Shown here: piece by piece, positions 6,625 to 18,549 of the stretch
Layout of the letters: each line of letters starts with the position of its first letter
Position numbering within the stretch: position 1 is the first letter of the stretch
DNA from: Lederbergia wuyishanensis
Lineage (GTDB): Bacteria; Bacillota; Bacilli; Bacillales; Bacillaceae_C
Length of the DNA: 37,925 bases
NCBI RefSeq assembly: GCF_022900255.1
Contig: NZ_JALIRM010000007.1
Span: 1 to 37,925, forward strand
Reading direction: 5' to 3'
The notes under the pieces: generated by a model
Databases searched by the model: none
Seen by the model: the letters and a program-made list of their open reading frames with translations, nothing else
Told to the model about the DNA's origin: nothing
Made by a program: the position numbers and the translations under genes

Positions 6625-7304
6625 AATTCGCTGTCGTCGTTTTCCCCGGAACTAGCTGTGAAGTCGATACGTTTGACGTCATCAAGAAGAAATTGAATGA
6701 AGAAGTGGAATATGTGAGCCACTTAAGTGAAAACTTAGATGCTTATGATGCCATCCTTATTCCTGGAGGAGCATCTTATGGTGATGCGGTTCGTCCAGGT
6801 GCGATTGCTAATATGCAGCCAGTTATGAAAGCTGTAAAAACGGCTGCTGAATCTGGAAAATTAGTTCTTGGAATCGGAAACGGTTTTCAAATTTTACTAG
6901 AAGCAGGTTTGTTGCCAGGAGCAATGCTTAAAAACATAAATCTAAAGTTTATTTGCAAACCTACGCAACTTAAAGTGGAAAATAACGACACAGCTTATAC
7001 TTCTGCTTATGAAAAAGGGGAGCAACTTAATATTCCAATTGCTCATGGAAAAGGGAACTATTATTGTGATGAAGCAACTCTTTCCGAGTTAAAAGAGAAT
7101 AATCAAATCATTTTTACTTATACATCAAATCCGAATGGAAGTATCGAAAACATTGCAGGCATTACGAATAAACAAGGAAATGTACTTGGTATGATGCCTC
7201 ATCCAGAACGTGCAGTAGATTCATTGTTTGGTAGCGAAGATGGTCTTAAAATCTTTCAATCGATCGTAAGAAACTGGAGGGAATCACATGCAACAAACGC
7301 TTGA
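6621..7304 (+). CDS. purQ: FGAM synthase glutaminase-type subunit, nucleophile Cys missing
   Basis: PurQ normally hydrolyses glutamine and hands ammonia to PurL. The 227-residue protein is full length and aligns end to end with the family: GTG start with GAGGAGG upstream, [62 protein letters not shown]. His194 and Glu196 of the triad are in place. The nucleophile position, normally GVCNGFQ, reads GIGNGFQ (codon GGA at 6876-6878), so Cys86 is Gly. The segment after GGASYGD is also atypical (AVRPGA in place of YLRCGA). A Cys-to-GGA change needs at least two base changes, so a single read error cannot explain it. The subunit may still build the PurSQL complex but should have no glutaminase activity, leaving PurL to use free ammonia. 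Confidence 0.93.
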   Translation: MKFAVVVFPGTSCEVDTFDVIKKKLNEEVEYVSHLSENLDAYDAILIPGGASYGDAVRPGAIANMQPVMKAVKTAAESGKLVLGIGNGFQILLEAGLLPGAMLKNINLKFICKPTQLKVENNDTAYTSAYEKGEQLNIPIAHGKGNYYCDEATLSELKENNQIIFTYTSNPNGSIENIAGITNKQGNVLGMMPHPERAVDSLFGSEDGLKIFQSIVRNWRESHATNA

Positions 7305-9519
7305 GCCAAATCCAACACAAATCAAGGAAGATAAAATATATCGTGAAATGGGTTTGACAGACGAAGAATTTGCCCTAGCGGAAAAAATGCTCGGCAGAAC
7401 ACCGAATTACACGGAAACAGGTCTATTTTCGGTTATGTGGTCTGAGCATTGCAGTTATAAAAATTCCAAACCAGTTTTGAAAAAGTTTCCTACAAAAGGT
7501 GAACAAGTTCTTCAAGGACCTGGAGAAGGTGCTGGGATTGTCGATATTGGCGATAACCAAGCTGTCGTATTTAAAATCGAAAGCCATAACTCACCATCAG
7601 CAGTAGAACCTTATGAAGGTGCGGCAACTGGAGTAGGCGGAATTATTCGTGACGTTTTTTCGATGGGTGCAAAGCCAATTGCTTCATTAAATTCACTTCG
7701 TTTCGGTGAACTTGATACTCCTAGAGTACGTTATTTACTTGAGCAAGCAGTTGCAGGGATTGCCGATTATGGAAATGCCCTTGGTGTTCCGACAGTGGGC
7801 GGCGAGATTCAATTCGACGATTCTTATAAAACAAATCCACTCGTAAATGCGATGGTAGTTGGATTGCTTGATCACGAACATATTCAAAAAGGGCAAGCAA
7901 AAGGTGTTGGCAATACAGTAATGTATGTTGGTTCTCCTACAGGTCGTGATGGAATTCATGGAGCTACTTTTTCATCAGTAGAGTTGGCTGATGAGGAAGA
8001 AGAGAAGGAAAGAGCTGCAGTACAGGCAGGTGATCCTTTTACAGAGAAGATGTTGATGGACGCTTGTTTGGAGCTCGTTAAATCAGATGCATTGATTGGG
8101 ATTCAAGACATGGGAGCAGCGGGCTTGACGAGTTCTTCAGCAGAAATGGCAAGTAAAGCGGGCTTCGGAGTTGAAATGAATCTCGATTTAATTCCACAGC
8201 GTGAAGAAAACATGACAGCATACGAAATGATGCTTTCAGAATCACAAGAGAGAATGCTCATCGTTGTGAAAAAAGGTCGTGAACAGGAAGTCATTGATCT
8301 TTTTGAAAAATATGACCAAGAAGCTGTTTCAGTAGGGACTGTAACAGATGATAAAATGCTTCGCCTTCTTCATAAAGGGGAAGTTGTGGCAGAAGTTCCA
8401 GCAGATGCGTTAGCAGAAGATGCTCCTGTTTATCATAAGCCATCAGAGGAACCAGCGTATTACCGCGAATTCCAAACGATGGAGCAAGAGATTCCTGAAG
8501 TATCTGATTACAATGAGACATTGCTAAAACTTTTACAACAACCAACGATTGCGAGCAAAGAATGGGTGTATAGCCAGTTCGATCAACATGTTGGAGCGAA
8601 TACGGTTGTCAGCCCTGGCTCTGATGCGGCAGTTGTTAGAATTAGCGGGAAAAATAAAGCAATCGCAATTACAACAGATTGTAACTCTAGATATATTTAT
8701 TTGGACCCTCAAGTTGGTGGGAAAATTGCTGTTGCTGAAGCAGCAAGAAATGTCGTTTGTTCAGGTGCGAAGCCACTAGCGATTACAGATGGCTTAAACT
8801 TCGGTAGCCCTGAGAAACCAGAAATCTTCTGGCAAATTGAAAAATCAGCTGCTGGTATTAGCGAAGCTTGTATCGCTCTTGAAAGTCCAGTAATCGGTGG
8901 GAACGTGTCTCTTTTCAATGAAAAAGGCGGAAAAGCGATTTACCCAACACCAATTATTGGTATGGTCGGTTTGATTGAAGATCTATCTTACATTACAACT
9001 CAGAACTTTAAATCAGCTGGAGACCTCATTTATTTGGTTGGAGAAACGAAAGATGAGTTCGGCGGAAGCGAGCTACAGAAGATGGTTAACGGCAAGATAT
9101 TTGGTAAAGCTCCATCCATTGACTTAGACGTAGAAGTAAAAAGACAGAAGCAAATTCTTGAAGCGATTCGCAGTGGATACGTTGCATCTGCTCACGACGT
9201 TTCAGAAGGTGGAGCAGCTGTTGCAATAGCAGAGTCACTGTTTGGTACAGCTGAGCTCGGTGCGGAAGTAAAACTGGTTGGAAACGAAACAGCAGCATTA
9301 TTTGCAGAAACGCAATCCAGATTTATTTTATCCGTGAAAAAGGAACATCAAGAAGCGTTTGAACAATTGCTAGAAGATGCGACATTGATCGGGGAAGTTA
9401 CAGAACGCGGGCAGCTAGTCATTGAAGGTTCGGAAAAACAATTAATTTCTTCTGAAGTTAAGACATTGGAAGATGCTTGGAAAGGAGCCATTCCATGTTT
9501 GCTGACATTAAAGGGCTAA
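7288..9519 (+). CDS. purL: FGAM synthase large subunit PurL
   Basis: PurL uses ATP and ammonia to convert FGAR to FGAM. At 743 residues it is the usual small-type PurL of Bacillales. Family motifs are intact: [12 protein letters not shown] near residue 50, [64 protein letters not shown] and, in the second half, [35 protein letters not shown] and SAHDVSEGG. Nothing suggests damage, in contrast to its glutaminase partner PurQ. ATG 7288 is preceded by GGAGGG and overlaps purQ by 17 bases; the 3' end overlaps purF by 25 bases and contains the purF ribosome site. Confidence 0.97.
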   Translation: MQQTLEPNPTQIKEDKIYREMGLTDEEFALAEKMLGRTPNYTETGLFSVMWSEHCSYKNSKPVLKKFPTKGEQVLQGPGEGAGIVDIGDNQAVVFKIESHNSPSAVEPYEGAATGVGGIIRDVFSMGAKPIASLNSLRFGELDTPRVRYLLEQAVAGIADYGNALGVPTVGGEIQFDDSYKTNPLVNAMVVGLLDHEHIQKGQAKGVGNTVMYVGSPTGRDGIHGATFSSVELADEEEEKERAAVQAGDPFTEKMLMDACLELVKSDALIGIQDMGAAGLTSSSAEMASKAGFGVEMNLDLIPQREENMTAYEMMLSESQERMLIVVKKGREQEVIDLFEKYDQEAVSVGTVTDDKMLRLLHKGEVVAEVPADALAEDAPVYHKPSEEPAYYREFQTMEQEIPEVSDYNETLLKLLQQPTIASKEWVYSQFDQHVGANTVVSPGSDAAVVRISGKNKAIAITTDCNSRYIYLDPQVGGKIAVAEAARNVVCSGAKPLAITDGLNFGSPEKPEIFWQIEKSAAGISEACIALESPVIGGNVSLFNEKGGKAIYPTPIIGMVGLIEDLSYITTQNFKSAGDLIYLVGETKDEFGGSELQKMVNGKIFGKAPSIDLDVEVKRQKQILEAIRSGYVASAHDVSEGGAAVAIAESLFGTAELGAEVKLVGNETAALFAETQSRFILSVKKEHQEAFEQLLEDATLIGEVTERGQLVIEGSEKQLISSEVKTLEDAWKGAIPCLLTLKG

Positions 9520-10919
9520 ACGAGGAATGCGGCGTTTTTGGAATATGGGGTCATCCTGATGCTGCAAAAATTACGTACTACGGTTTGCATAGTTTGCAGC
9601 ATCGCGGGCAGGAAGGTGCTGGAATTGTTGTAACGGATGGTCATCGCCTTAAAGGCATTCGCGGTGAGGGTCTTGTAAATGATGTTTTTAATGAGAAGAA
9701 GCTTGAAAGCCTTCCAGGGAAAAGTGCCATTGGCCATGTTCGATACGGAGGAGCTGGAAAAGGTGGGTTGGAGAATGTCCAGCCCCTTCTCTTCCATTCG
9801 CAAAGTGGGAGCCTAGCTCTTGCGCAAAATGGCAATTTAATCAATGCAAATGATTTAAAACATCAACTTGAAATGCAAGGAAGTATTTTTCAAACGACTT
9901 CTGATACGGAAGTTTTAGCTCATTTGATCAAGAGAAGCGGTTATCTCACGTTCAAGGATAAAATGAAAAATGCCTTATCTCTAGTGAAAGGTGCTTATGC
10001 ACTTATCCTTTTAACTGAAACGGAATTGATAATTGCTTTGGATCCAAACGGGCTGCGTCCACTTTCTATTGGAAAAATTGGTGACTCTTATTGTGTATCA
10101 TCGGAAACTTGTGCTTTTGATTTAATCGGAGCCGAGTTTGTCCGCGATGTGGAGCCTGGCGAACTTATTATTATTAATGACGAAGGCTTGCACGCTGAGA
10201 GGTTTACCCTTTCTTCATCAAACGCGATGTGTACGATGGAATACGTATATTTTTCCCGTCCAGACAGTGATATAGAGGGAATCAATATCCATACAGCTAG
10301 AAAAAACCTCGGTAAAGTACTGGCACGGGAAGTTCAAATCGAGGGCGATGTTGTGACAGGGGTGCCGGATTCAAGTATTTCTGCTGCAATCGGTTTTGCA
10401 GAAACTGCTGGAATTCCGTACGAAATGGGCCTAATTAAAAATCGATATATTGGCAGAACGTTTATCAAACCATCACAAGAGTTACGTGAACGCGGAGTTA
10501 AAATGAAGCTTTCCCCTGTAAGAAAAGTAGTTGAAGGAAAGCGCGTTATCATGGTGGATGACTCTATTGTTCGAGGGACAACGTGTAAAAGGATTGTTCG
10601 CATGCTAAAAGAAGCGGGAGCAAAAGAGGTTCATGTGTGCATCAGCTCACCGCCAATGAAAAATCCTTGTTTTTACGGAATCGATATATCGACACATGAA
10701 GAGTTAATTGCTTCTGAACATAGTGTGGAAGAAATTCGCGAAATCATCGGTGCGGATTCTCTTACATTTTTAAGCGTTGAAGGAATGCTGGAAGCGATTG
10801 GACGTAAAGGGTACGGGAAAAATTGCGGTCAATGTCTTGCTTGCTTTACAGGCGAATATCCGACAGAAATTTACCCTGATACATTATTGCCGCATGAAAA
10901 GGAATTGAATAGTTATTAG
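9495..10919 (+). CDS. purF: Amidophosphoribosyltransferase with altered glutamine-binding motif
   Basis: PurF makes phosphoribosylamine from PRPP, the first committed step. Start ATG 9495 (AAAGGAG upstream) gives 474 residues with an 11-residue propeptide ending in E-E before Cys12, which becomes the N-terminal nucleophile as in B. subtilis. The PRPP site [17 protein letters not shown] and the four iron-sulfur cysteines (AMCTMEY, NPCFYG, CGQCLAC) are present. The glutamine pocket is odd: RYGGAGKGG (Arg83-Tyr84-Gly85-Gly86) replaces RYATAGGGG, removing the Thr conserved in this Ntn amidotransferase family, and LAQNGN replaces LAHNGN. The oxyanion Asn112-Gly113 and Asp in TTSDTEV remain. Glutamine use may be weakened while ammonia-dependent activity could remain; this is inference. 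Confidence 0.94.
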   Translation: MFADIKGLNEECGVFGIWGHPDAAKITYYGLHSLQHRGQEGAGIVVTDGHRLKGIRGEGLVNDVFNEKKLESLPGKSAIGHVRYGGAGKGGLENVQPLLFHSQSGSLALAQNGNLINANDLKHQLEMQGSIFQTTSDTEVLAHLIKRSGYLTFKDKMKNALSLVKGAYALILLTETELIIALDPNGLRPLSIGKIGDSYCVSSETCAFDLIGAEFVRDVEPGELIIINDEGLHAERFTLSSSNAMCTMEYVYFSRPDSDIEGINIHTARKNLGKVLAREVQIEGDVVTGVPDSSISAAIGFAETAGIPYEMGLIKNRYIGRTFIKPSQELRERGVKMKLSPVRKVVEGKRVIMVDDSIVRGTTCKRIVRMLKEAGAKEVHVCISSPPMKNPCFYGIDISTHEELIASEHSVEEIREIIGADSLTFLSVEGMLEAIGRKGYGKNCGQCLACFTGEYPTEIYPDTLLPHEKELNSY

Positions 10920-10930
10920 AAGTCGGCGAT

Positions 10931-10952
10931 GGGACATTAGACTGAATGTCCC
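10931..10952 (+). other. Hairpin in the purF-purM gap
   Basis: GGGACATT (10931-10938) and AATGTCCC (10945-10952) form a perfect 8-bp stem with a 6-nt loop in the 65-bp gap between purF and purM, the longest gap in the operon besides purH-purD. No T-run follows, so it is more likely an RNA-stabilising or processing structure than a terminator. GGGACA-type sequence also occurs in the repeats around purD. Confidence 0.5.
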
Positions 10953-10984
10953 TCAAAGGAAAAAATCATTAGGAGGCGGGCGGG

Positions 10985-12028
10985 ATGGCTAATGCCTACC
11001 AAAAGGCCGGAGTTAATATCGAAGCTGGGTATGAAGCGGTAGAAAAAATTAAAAAGCATACGAAACGAACATTGCGCGCTGGAGTCATGGGGCAATTGGG
11101 CGGATTTGGCGGAGTGTTCGATTTATCGGAGTTAAATCTAAAAGAGCCCGTTCTCGTTTCAGGAACGGATGGAGTCGGAACAAAGTTAAAGTTGGCGTTC
11201 ATGGTGGATCGACATGATACAATTGGAATTGACTGTGTGGCTATGTGTGTAAATGATATCGTTGTTCAAGGTGCCGAACCTATTTACTTTCTAGACTATG
11301 TCGCGCTCGGAAAAGCAGTTCCTGATAAGATTGAACAAATTGTGAGTGGAATTGCGGACGGTTGTGAACAAGCTGGTTGTGCGTTAATCGGCGGTGAAAC
11401 AGCAGAAATGCCTGGTTTATATGAGGAAGATGAATATGATCTTGCTGGGTTTGCAGTAGGTGCTTGTGAAAAATCGCAAATTATTACTGGGGAACATATT
11501 CACGAAGGTGACGTTTTAATTGGTTTAGCTTCAAGCGGGATTCATAGCAATGGTTATTCCTTAGTCCGTAAAGTCTTTCTTGAAAATCAAGGTTTTTCAC
11601 TTGATGTAAAGCTTCCTGAACTTTCATTAAGTCTTGGTGACGAATTATTGAAGCCTACTAAAATTTACGTCAAATCCATTTTAGCAGCTTTACAAGAATT
11701 CGAAATAAAAGGAATGTCTCATATTACAGGCGGCGGGTTTATCGAAAATCTTCCAAGAATGCTTCCTGAAGGTTTCGGTGTCATCATTGAAAAAGGGACA
11801 TGGCCAGTTTTACCTATTTTCAAAGCTCTTGAAAAGTATGGGGATATAAACGAAAACGAAATGTACAATATTTTTAATATGGGAATTGGATTTGTTGTAG
11901 CTGTTCGCGCTGAGGATGCAGAGTCGGCCATCCGATTTTTTGTGGAACATGGCGAAAAAGCTTATAAAATTGGTTCCGTTGTTAAAAATGATGGTGTTAC
12001 ATTCGTGAATGCGGGGACAATAAAGTGA
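10985..12028 (+). CDS. purM: Phosphoribosylformylglycinamidine cyclo-ligase
   Basis: PurM closes the imidazole ring, turning FGAM into AIR with ATP. The 347 residues match the family: [20 protein letters not shown], the glycine-rich [66 protein letters not shown] and [18 protein letters not shown] 10985 follows AGGAGG. The stop overlaps the GTG start of purN (GTGA), so both are translated together. Confidence 0.97.
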   Translation: MANAYQKAGVNIEAGYEAVEKIKKHTKRTLRAGVMGQLGGFGGVFDLSELNLKEPVLVSGTDGVGTKLKLAFMVDRHDTIGIDCVAMCVNDIVVQGAEPIYFLDYVALGKAVPDKIEQIVSGIADGCEQAGCALIGGETAEMPGLYEEDEYDLAGFAVGACEKSQIITGEHIHEGDVLIGLASSGIHSNGYSLVRKVFLENQGFSLDVKLPELSLSLGDELLKPTKIYVKSILAALQEFEIKGMSHITGGGFIENLPRMLPEGFGVIIEKGTWPVLPIFKALEKYGDINENEMYNIFNMGIGFVVAVRAEDAESAIRFFVEHGEKAYKIGSVVKNDGVTFVNAGTIK

Positions 12029-12597
12029 AAAAAATAGCTATTTTTGCTTCAGGTACAGGAAGTAATTTTCAAGCAATCATTGATGCCGTTAAAGCAGGGT
12101 GCCTTCATATGGAAGTCGCCTTGCTTGTTTGTGATAAGCCTGGAGCTCTCGTGATAGATAAAGCTGAAAATGAGAAAATTAAAACCTTCGTATTTAATCC
12201 GAAAGAATTTGAAACAAAGGTAAGTTTTGAAAAAGAAATCATTAGCCGTTTGCAAGAAAATGATGTTGATTTAATTGTACTTGCGGGCTATATGAGGCTT
12301 ATTGGAACAACTTTGCTTAATACATATAAAAATAAAATCATTAATATCCATCCGTCATTATTGCCATCTTTTCCAGGCAAGGATGCAATCGGTCAAGCTT
12401 ATCGTGCAGGTGTGAAAATCACAGGGGTTACGATCCATTATGTAGACGAAGGAATGGATACAGGACCGATTATTGCACAAAGAGCATTGGAACTGTCAGG
12501 TGAGGAAACACTTGCTGAAGTAGGACAGCAGATTCACGAAATAGAACATGCATTTTATCCGGAAGTTTTACAAAAATACTTCGTAGAAAAAGATTGA
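12025..12597 (+). CDS. purN: Phosphoribosylglycinamide formyltransferase
   Basis: PurN moves a formyl group from 10-formyl-THF to GAR. It has 190 residues. [14 protein letters not shown] is the nucleotide-binding start, [13 protein letters not shown] contains the catalytic Asn and His, and VHYVD-type sequence ([17 protein letters not shown]) carries the catalytic Asp. The GTG start at 12025 overlaps the purM stop. It ends 15 bases before purH, with the purH ribosome site at the junction. Confidence 0.96.
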   Translation: MKKIAIFASGTGSNFQAIIDAVKAGCLHMEVALLVCDKPGALVIDKAENEKIKTFVFNPKEFETKVSFEKEIISRLQENDVDLIVLAGYMRLIGTTLLNTYKNKIINIHPSLLPSFPGKDAIGQAYRAGVKITGVTIHYVDEGMDTGPIIAQRALELSGEETLAEVGQQIHEIEHAFYPEVLQKYFVEKD

Positions 12598-12612
12598 GGA
12601 GGACACAGGTTC

Positions 12613-14145
12613 ATGAAAAGAGCACTAATCAGCGTGTCAGACAAAACAGGTGTAGTTGACTTTTCAAAAGCGCTTGTTGAGCTTGGATTTGAATTATTAT
12701 CGACTGGTGGAACGAAAAAGACGCTTGAAGAAAATGGATTACCTGTTACAGGGGTAGACGAAATTACGGGTTTTCCTGAGATTTTGGAAGGTCGTGTAAA
12801 AACACTTCATCCAATGATTCACGGAGGATTACTCGCAAAAAGAAATTCTGATGACCATATGAAACAAATTGATGAGCAAGGAATTAAGCCGATTGATGTT
12901 GTATGCGTTAATTTATATCCTTTCCAACAGACGATTGCAAAACCTGATGTGACACCAGAGGATGCGATTGAAAATATCGATATCGGTGGCCCTTCAATGC
13001 TCCGAGCTGCTGCAAAAAACCACGAAGATCTTGCTGTTGTTGTAGATGCAGCTGACTACGAAACTGTTCTTTCCGAGCTGAGCGAAAATGGAGAAGTTTC
13101 AAAAGCAACAAAAAGAAAGCTTGCTGCTAAAGTTTTCCGCCATACTGCTGCGTATGATGCGCAAATTGCGGAATATATGACTGAGCTTGCTGGCGAAGAA
13201 CAACCTGAACGTGTTACGTATACATTCGAATTGAAACAAAATTTACGTTATGGGGAAAATCCTCATCAAAAAGCCGCTTTTTATAAAAAGCCACTCGGAT
13301 CTGCTTTTTCAATCGCAAATGCAGAGCAACTTCATGGGAAGGAATTATCTTACAATAATATCCATGATGCAGATGCGGCTTTACAGCTTGTAAAAGATTT
13401 CGATGAGCCTGCGGCTGTTGCAGTTAAGCATATGAACCCTTGTGGAGCCGGGATTGGAGCAACTGCTTCAGAAGCATTCAAGAAAGCATATGAAGCTGAT
13501 CCTACATCGATTTTTGGCGGAATTGTTGCTTTTAATCGAGAAGTAGATGGGGACACAGCTCGTCAGCTCCATGAAATTTTCCTAGAAATTATTATTGCTC
13601 CATCGTTTTCAGCTGAAGCTTTGGACATTTTAACAAGCAAGAAAAATATCCGTTTAATGACGATTCCTTTTGACGGTGTTCAAAAACAAGAAAAAATGCT
13701 CACTTCCGTAGAAGGTGGATTACTTGTACAGGATCAGGATTCCTTTACATATGAGGATGCACAAATTTCGATCCCTACGAAACGTCAGCCTACTGAAGAA
13801 GAGTTAGCTGCATTAAAATTAGCGTGGAAAGTTGTAAAACATGTAAAATCCAATGCGATTGTTGTAGCAGGTAACGATATGACCCTTGGTGTTGGTGCTG
13901 GTCAAATGAACAGAGTAGGAGCAGCAAAAATCGCTCTTGAACAAGCCGGAGAGCGTGCAAAAGGTGCCGTACTAGCTTCAGATGCCTTCTTCCCAATGAG
14001 CGATACAGTAGAAGAAGCAGCACGTGCTGGAATTACAGCCATCATCCAACCAGGCGGATCGATTCGCGACGAAGAATCAATCAAAGCTTGCGACGAACAC
14101 GGCATCGCCATGATATTCACAGGCGTACGCCACTTCAAACATTAA
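12613..14145 (+). CDS. purH: AICAR transformylase / IMP cyclohydrolase
   Basis: PurH carries out the last two steps to IMP. The 510 residues comprise an N-terminal IMP cyclohydrolase ([35 protein letters not shown]) and a C-terminal AICAR transformylase ([24 protein letters not shown] with Lys272-His273, [39 protein letters not shown]). GAGGAGGA precedes ATG 12613. A GGGGACAGG-type repeat starts right after the stop codon and separates it from purD. Confidence 0.97.
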   Translation: MKRALISVSDKTGVVDFSKALVELGFELLSTGGTKKTLEENGLPVTGVDEITGFPEILEGRVKTLHPMIHGGLLAKRNSDDHMKQIDEQGIKPIDVVCVNLYPFQQTIAKPDVTPEDAIENIDIGGPSMLRAAAKNHEDLAVVVDAADYETVLSELSENGEVSKATKRKLAAKVFRHTAAYDAQIAEYMTELAGEEQPERVTYTFELKQNLRYGENPHQKAAFYKKPLGSAFSIANAEQLHGKELSYNNIHDADAALQLVKDFDEPAAVAVKHMNPCGAGIGATASEAFKKAYEADPTSIFGGIVAFNREVDGDTARQLHEIFLEIIIAPSFSAEALDILTSKKNIRLMTIPFDGVQKQEKMLTSVEGGLLVQDQDSFTYEDAQISIPTKRQPTEEELAALKLAWKVVKHVKSNAIVVAGNDMTLGVGAGQMNRVGAAKIALEQAGERAKGAVLASDAFFPMSDTVEEAARAGITAIIQPGGSIRDEESIKACDEHGIAMIFTGVRHFKH

Positions 14146-14147
14146 TC

Positions 14148-14192
14148 GGGGACAGTCCCCTTGGGGACAGGTCCAAAGGGGACAGGTTCAAA
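14148..14192 (+). repeat. GGGGACAGG repeats between purH and purD
   Basis: Three tandem GGGGACAG motifs fill most of the 68-bp gap. The first forms a small hairpin (GGGGA-CAG-TCCCC). The 30-bp block from 14163 to 14192 matches positions 15483-15512 after purD at 29 of 30 bases. There is no T-run, so transcription into purD should continue. Such GGGGACAGG repeats resemble REP-like interspersed elements; no mobilising gene lies in the window. Confidence 0.75.
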
Positions 14193-14198
14193 AATTAA

Positions 14199-15473
<1,275 letters not shown>

Positions 15474-15482
15474 TTTTTTGAT

Positions 15483-15533
15483 GGGGACAGGTCCAAAGGG
15501 GACGGGTTCAAATGGACCTGTCCCCCCTTTTTT
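15483..15533 (+). terminator. Purine operon terminator built from a GGGGACAGG repeat
   Basis: GGGGACAGGTCCA (15483-15495) pairs perfectly with TGGACCTGTCCCC (15513-15525) over 13 bp, followed by CC and six T. The left arm and loop are the same 30-bp repeat seen before purD. The added complementary arm and T-run turn it into a strong terminator for the purine operon. Confidence 0.85.
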
Positions 15534-15607
15534 GTCGCTTCCGCTTTTTCTATTCACAAATTGTTAATATTTTTCTGTAGAACTTTACTGCGTTAAAACG
15601 AATAGTA

Positions 15608-15616
15608 TGTTAGAAT
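15608..15616 (+). promoter_or_regulatory. Probable promoter of yerA, extended -10
   Basis: TGT-TAGAAT (15608-15616) is an extended -10 element. The -35 region (around TGCGTT, 16 bp upstream) is poor. It lies 40 bases before the yerA start and after the purine terminator, the expected place. Confidence 0.4.
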
Positions 15617-15656
15617 AATGTAATATTGAAAGTTATACTCCCAGGAGGAAAATGGT

Positions 15657-17399
15657 ATGTGGAATCAACGATACCGCTGGAAAAATAGACAGATTCGGGA
15701 ACAGGTGTCTGTTATAGATGGGCAAAAGTCGCCAACTCTTCTGTTAAAAAACGCCCGCTTCCTGCATTCGATTTTAAGAAAATGGATTACGTCCAATATA
15801 TGGATTCATCAAGATCGCATTATTTATATCGGCGAAGAACTCCCTAAGAGACTAGAAAACTGTGAAATTATCGATTGCTCCGGACTTACTCTTGTTCCTG
15901 GATATATAGAGCCTCACGTTCACCCGTTTCAACTTTATAATCCCCAATCATTCGCTCGTTTTGCATCTCAATCTGGTACAACGACTCTAATATGTGACAA
16001 CCTGTTCTTTTTTCTACATTTAAACAAAAAGAAAGCGTTTGCACTATTGAATGAGCTTAATGAATCACCCGTTTCTATGTATTGGTGGGGGCGTTTTGAC
16101 TCTCAAACCGAGATGAATGAAGAGGAAACAATCTTTACGAATAGTGATATTAAGTCATGGTTAGAGCACGAGGCTGTTGTTCAAGGTGGAGAATTGACTG
16201 GATGGCCAAAGCTCCTAGCTGGGGACGATTTAATGTTGCATTGGATTCAAGAAACGAAGCGTCTCGGTAAAAAAGTGGAAGGTCATTTCCCTGGTGCATC
16301 CGATAAGACATTGACAAAAATGAAATTATTTGGTGTAGATGGGGATCATGAATCGATGACAGGGGCTGATGTTTACAAGCGCCTCATGCATGGATATACG
16401 GTTGCTCTTAGACATTCATCTATTAGACCAGATCTGAATGTACTGTTAGAAGAAATTCATGATTTAGGTCTCGATCAATATGATTCACTTATTTTTACAA
16501 CAGATGGCTCTACACCAGCTTTTTATAAACAAGGAATCATGGACATGATGATTGATATGGCGATTAAAAACGGAGTTCCTATTATCGATGCTTATCATAT
16601 GGCTTCCTATAATGTCGCACGCCATTTTAATCTGACTCATCATCACGGTATGATTGCAACAGGCAGAATCGCAAATATAAATTTTCTTGCAAATGAAGCG
16701 GAGCCAACCCCAGTATCGGTTCTTACTAAAGGACAATGGGTAAAAAGAGATGGTCAAAATTTAATAAATGACGAGGATATCAACTGGAAGGAATTTGGCT
16801 TAGATCCATTGAATTTAGATTGGGAGCTACAATCTTCTGATTTGCAATTTTCCATGCCATTTGGAATCGAAATGGTTAATGATGTCATTACAAAACCGTA
16901 TTCTGTTTCACTTGATTTCTCAATTGAAAATCTTCCACAAAATCATGAAGAGAGTTATTTTGCATTATTGGATCGAAATGGGAAGTGGAGAATTAACACA
17001 ATTGTCAAAGGATTCGCAAAAAGTGTAAGCGGTTTCGCCTCTTCTTTTTCAAATACAGGAGATATTATTCTTATTGGTAAAATGAAAAAGGATATGATCC
17101 TTGCTTTTAAAAGAATGAAAGAAATAGGCGGTGGGATTGTCCTTGCTGAAAACGGTAAAATAATACATGAAATTCCTTTGCCTCTTGCTGGTTTAATGTC
17201 CGACCAACCATTAGAGGAATTAATTGATGCTGAAGAAAGATTAAAAGAATTACTGTATGAGAGAGGATATCCTTTTACAGATCCTATTTATTCTTTATTA
17301 TTTTTCTCGGCAACTCATTTACCGTACATTAGAGTGACGCAAAGCGGAATGTATGACGTTATGAATAAAACTATACTATTTCCGACATTAATGCGTTAA
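15657..17399 (+). CDS. yerA: YerA-like adenine deaminase family protein
   Basis: A 580-residue amidohydrolase of the adenine deaminase family, closest in place and sequence pattern to B. subtilis YerA, also found after the purine operon. Metal-site motifs are present: EPHVHP (His87, His89), EGHFPGAS, ALRHSSIRPD and FTTDGSTPAFY (Asp283). The last ~150 residues form the second family domain (GGGIVLAENGKIIHEIPLPLAGLMS). If active it would deaminate adenine to hypoxanthine, a purine salvage step, but YerA proteins are divergent and the substrate is not certain. AGGAGG lies 8 bases before ATG 15657. It has its own promoter and follows the purine operon terminator. Confidence 0.88.
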   Translation: MWNQRYRWKNRQIREQVSVIDGQKSPTLLLKNARFLHSILRKWITSNIWIHQDRIIYIGEELPKRLENCEIIDCSGLTLVPGYIEPHVHPFQLYNPQSFARFASQSGTTTLICDNLFFFLHLNKKKAFALLNELNESPVSMYWWGRFDSQTEMNEEETIFTNSDIKSWLEHEAVVQGGELTGWPKLLAGDDLMLHWIQETKRLGKKVEGHFPGASDKTLTKMKLFGVDGDHESMTGADVYKRLMHGYTVALRHSSIRPDLNVLLEEIHDLGLDQYDSLIFTTDGSTPAFYKQGIMDMMIDMAIKNGVPIIDAYHMASYNVARHFNLTHHHGMIATGRIANINFLANEAEPTPVSVLTKGQWVKRDGQNLINDEDINWKEFGLDPLNLDWELQSSDLQFSMPFGIEMVNDVITKPYSVSLDFSIENLPQNHEESYFALLDRNGKWRINTIVKGFAKSVSGFASSFSNTGDIILIGKMKKDMILAFKRMKEIGGGIVLAENGKIIHEIPLPLAGLMSDQPLEELIDAEERLKELLYERGYPFTDPIYSLLFFSATHLPYIRVTQSGMYDVMNKTILFPTLMR

Positions 17400-17435
17400 A
17401 ATGGTAGAGTGAAGAAAGATGTAGGGGATGGAATA

Positions 17436-18479
17436 GTGAAACATAAATCGATACAAATCATACTATTGATCACATTCATATTACTTTTAACAGCATGTAG
17501 TAAAAAGGCGCCTGAGAAAGAATCACAAGAGCCAGAAGTGAAGGAACCGGAACAATCGGAACAAGCTCATGAAAAAACGTATGATTTTCATTTTCCGTTA
17601 ACAGGTATAGGTACTGACGTGGAGCCTAATCGGAGAGCGGTGGCTGTCACGATTAATAATCATCCGGCAGCGCGTCCTCAAACAGGTCTCTCGCAGGCCG
17701 ATATTGTATATGAACTGCTAGCTGAAGGAAATGTTACGAGATTTTTAGCTGTTTTTCAAAGTGAAACACCTGACAACATTGGTCCAGTGCGTAGTGCCCG
17801 TGAATATTTTATCGAGCTTGCCCAAGGCTATAAAGCGCTTTTTATAGCGCATGGATATAGCCCCGAGGCTGAAAAAACACTTGCATCTGGTGTCATCGAT
17901 CATTTAAATGGGATGAAATACGATGGTACTTTATTTAAACGATCGTCGGATCGAAAAGCACCTCATAATTCCTATATTACTTTTGCAAATATCGAAAAAG
18001 GAGCAGAGGATAACGGGTTTTCTATGACAAATCCGCCTGCTTCAATGGACTTTTACACAGAAAAAGAGCTTGAGGGTATAAATGGTAATGGTGCAGACCA
18101 AATAAAAATTGTTTATGGAAACAATTCACAATTTACAGCGGAGTATAAATACGACACTCAATCTGGTCGATATTCCCGTTTTTCTGATGGTGAACAAACA
18201 GTGGAATATAAGAATGGTGCACCAGTGTTAGTTGATAATCTTCTTGTTATTGAAACTGAACATAAGGTGTTAGACTCTTCTGGAAGACGTTTTATAAATT
18301 TAAAATCAGGCGGAAAAGCGTACTTGTTCCAAAAAGGAATCATGAATGAAATCGAATGGAGAAATTCTGACGGTATTATTACTCCATACGAGGACGGAAA
18401 CCCTGCAAAGCTTGTTCCAGGCAAAACATGGGTAAATGTGGTACCTAGTTTAGATGTTGTCTCATATGAACAAAACTAA
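17436..18479 (+). CDS. yerB: YerB-like DUF3048 lipoprotein
   Basis: A 347-residue lipoprotein. GTG 17436, preceded by AGGGGATGG, gives a short lipoprotein signal with LLLTAC and lipidated Cys21; the upstream GTG at 17409 would add nine residues before it and is less likely. A charged Glu/Lys-rich linker follows, then the two-part DUF3048 domain (PLTGIGTDVEPNRRAVAVTI, NIGPVRSAREYFIELAQGY, APHNSYITF and the C-terminal GGKAYLFQKG...PGKTWVNVVP). YerB proteins are conserved next to yerA in Bacillales; their role outside the membrane is not known. It lies 36 bases after yerA without a terminator and is probably co-transcribed. Confidence 0.88.
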   Translation: MKHKSIQIILLITFILLLTACSKKAPEKESQEPEVKEPEQSEQAHEKTYDFHFPLTGIGTDVEPNRRAVAVTINNHPAARPQTGLSQADIVYELLAEGNVTRFLAVFQSETPDNIGPVRSAREYFIELAQGYKALFIAHGYSPEAEKTLASGVIDHLNGMKYDGTLFKRSSDRKAPHNSYITFANIEKGAEDNGFSMTNPPASMDFYTEKELEGINGNGADQIKIVYGNNSQFTAEYKYDTQSGRYSRFSDGEQTVEYKNGAPVLVDNLLVIETEHKVLDSSGRRFINLKSGGKAYLFQKGIMNEIEWRNSDGIITPYEDGNPAKLVPGKTWVNVVPSLDVVSYEQN

Positions 18480-18549
18480 AGCAGATATATGTCGTTGTTT
18501 GAACTATGTGCAAGCAAGTACTGTTTTAAGATAAAAAGGAGATAGATAG

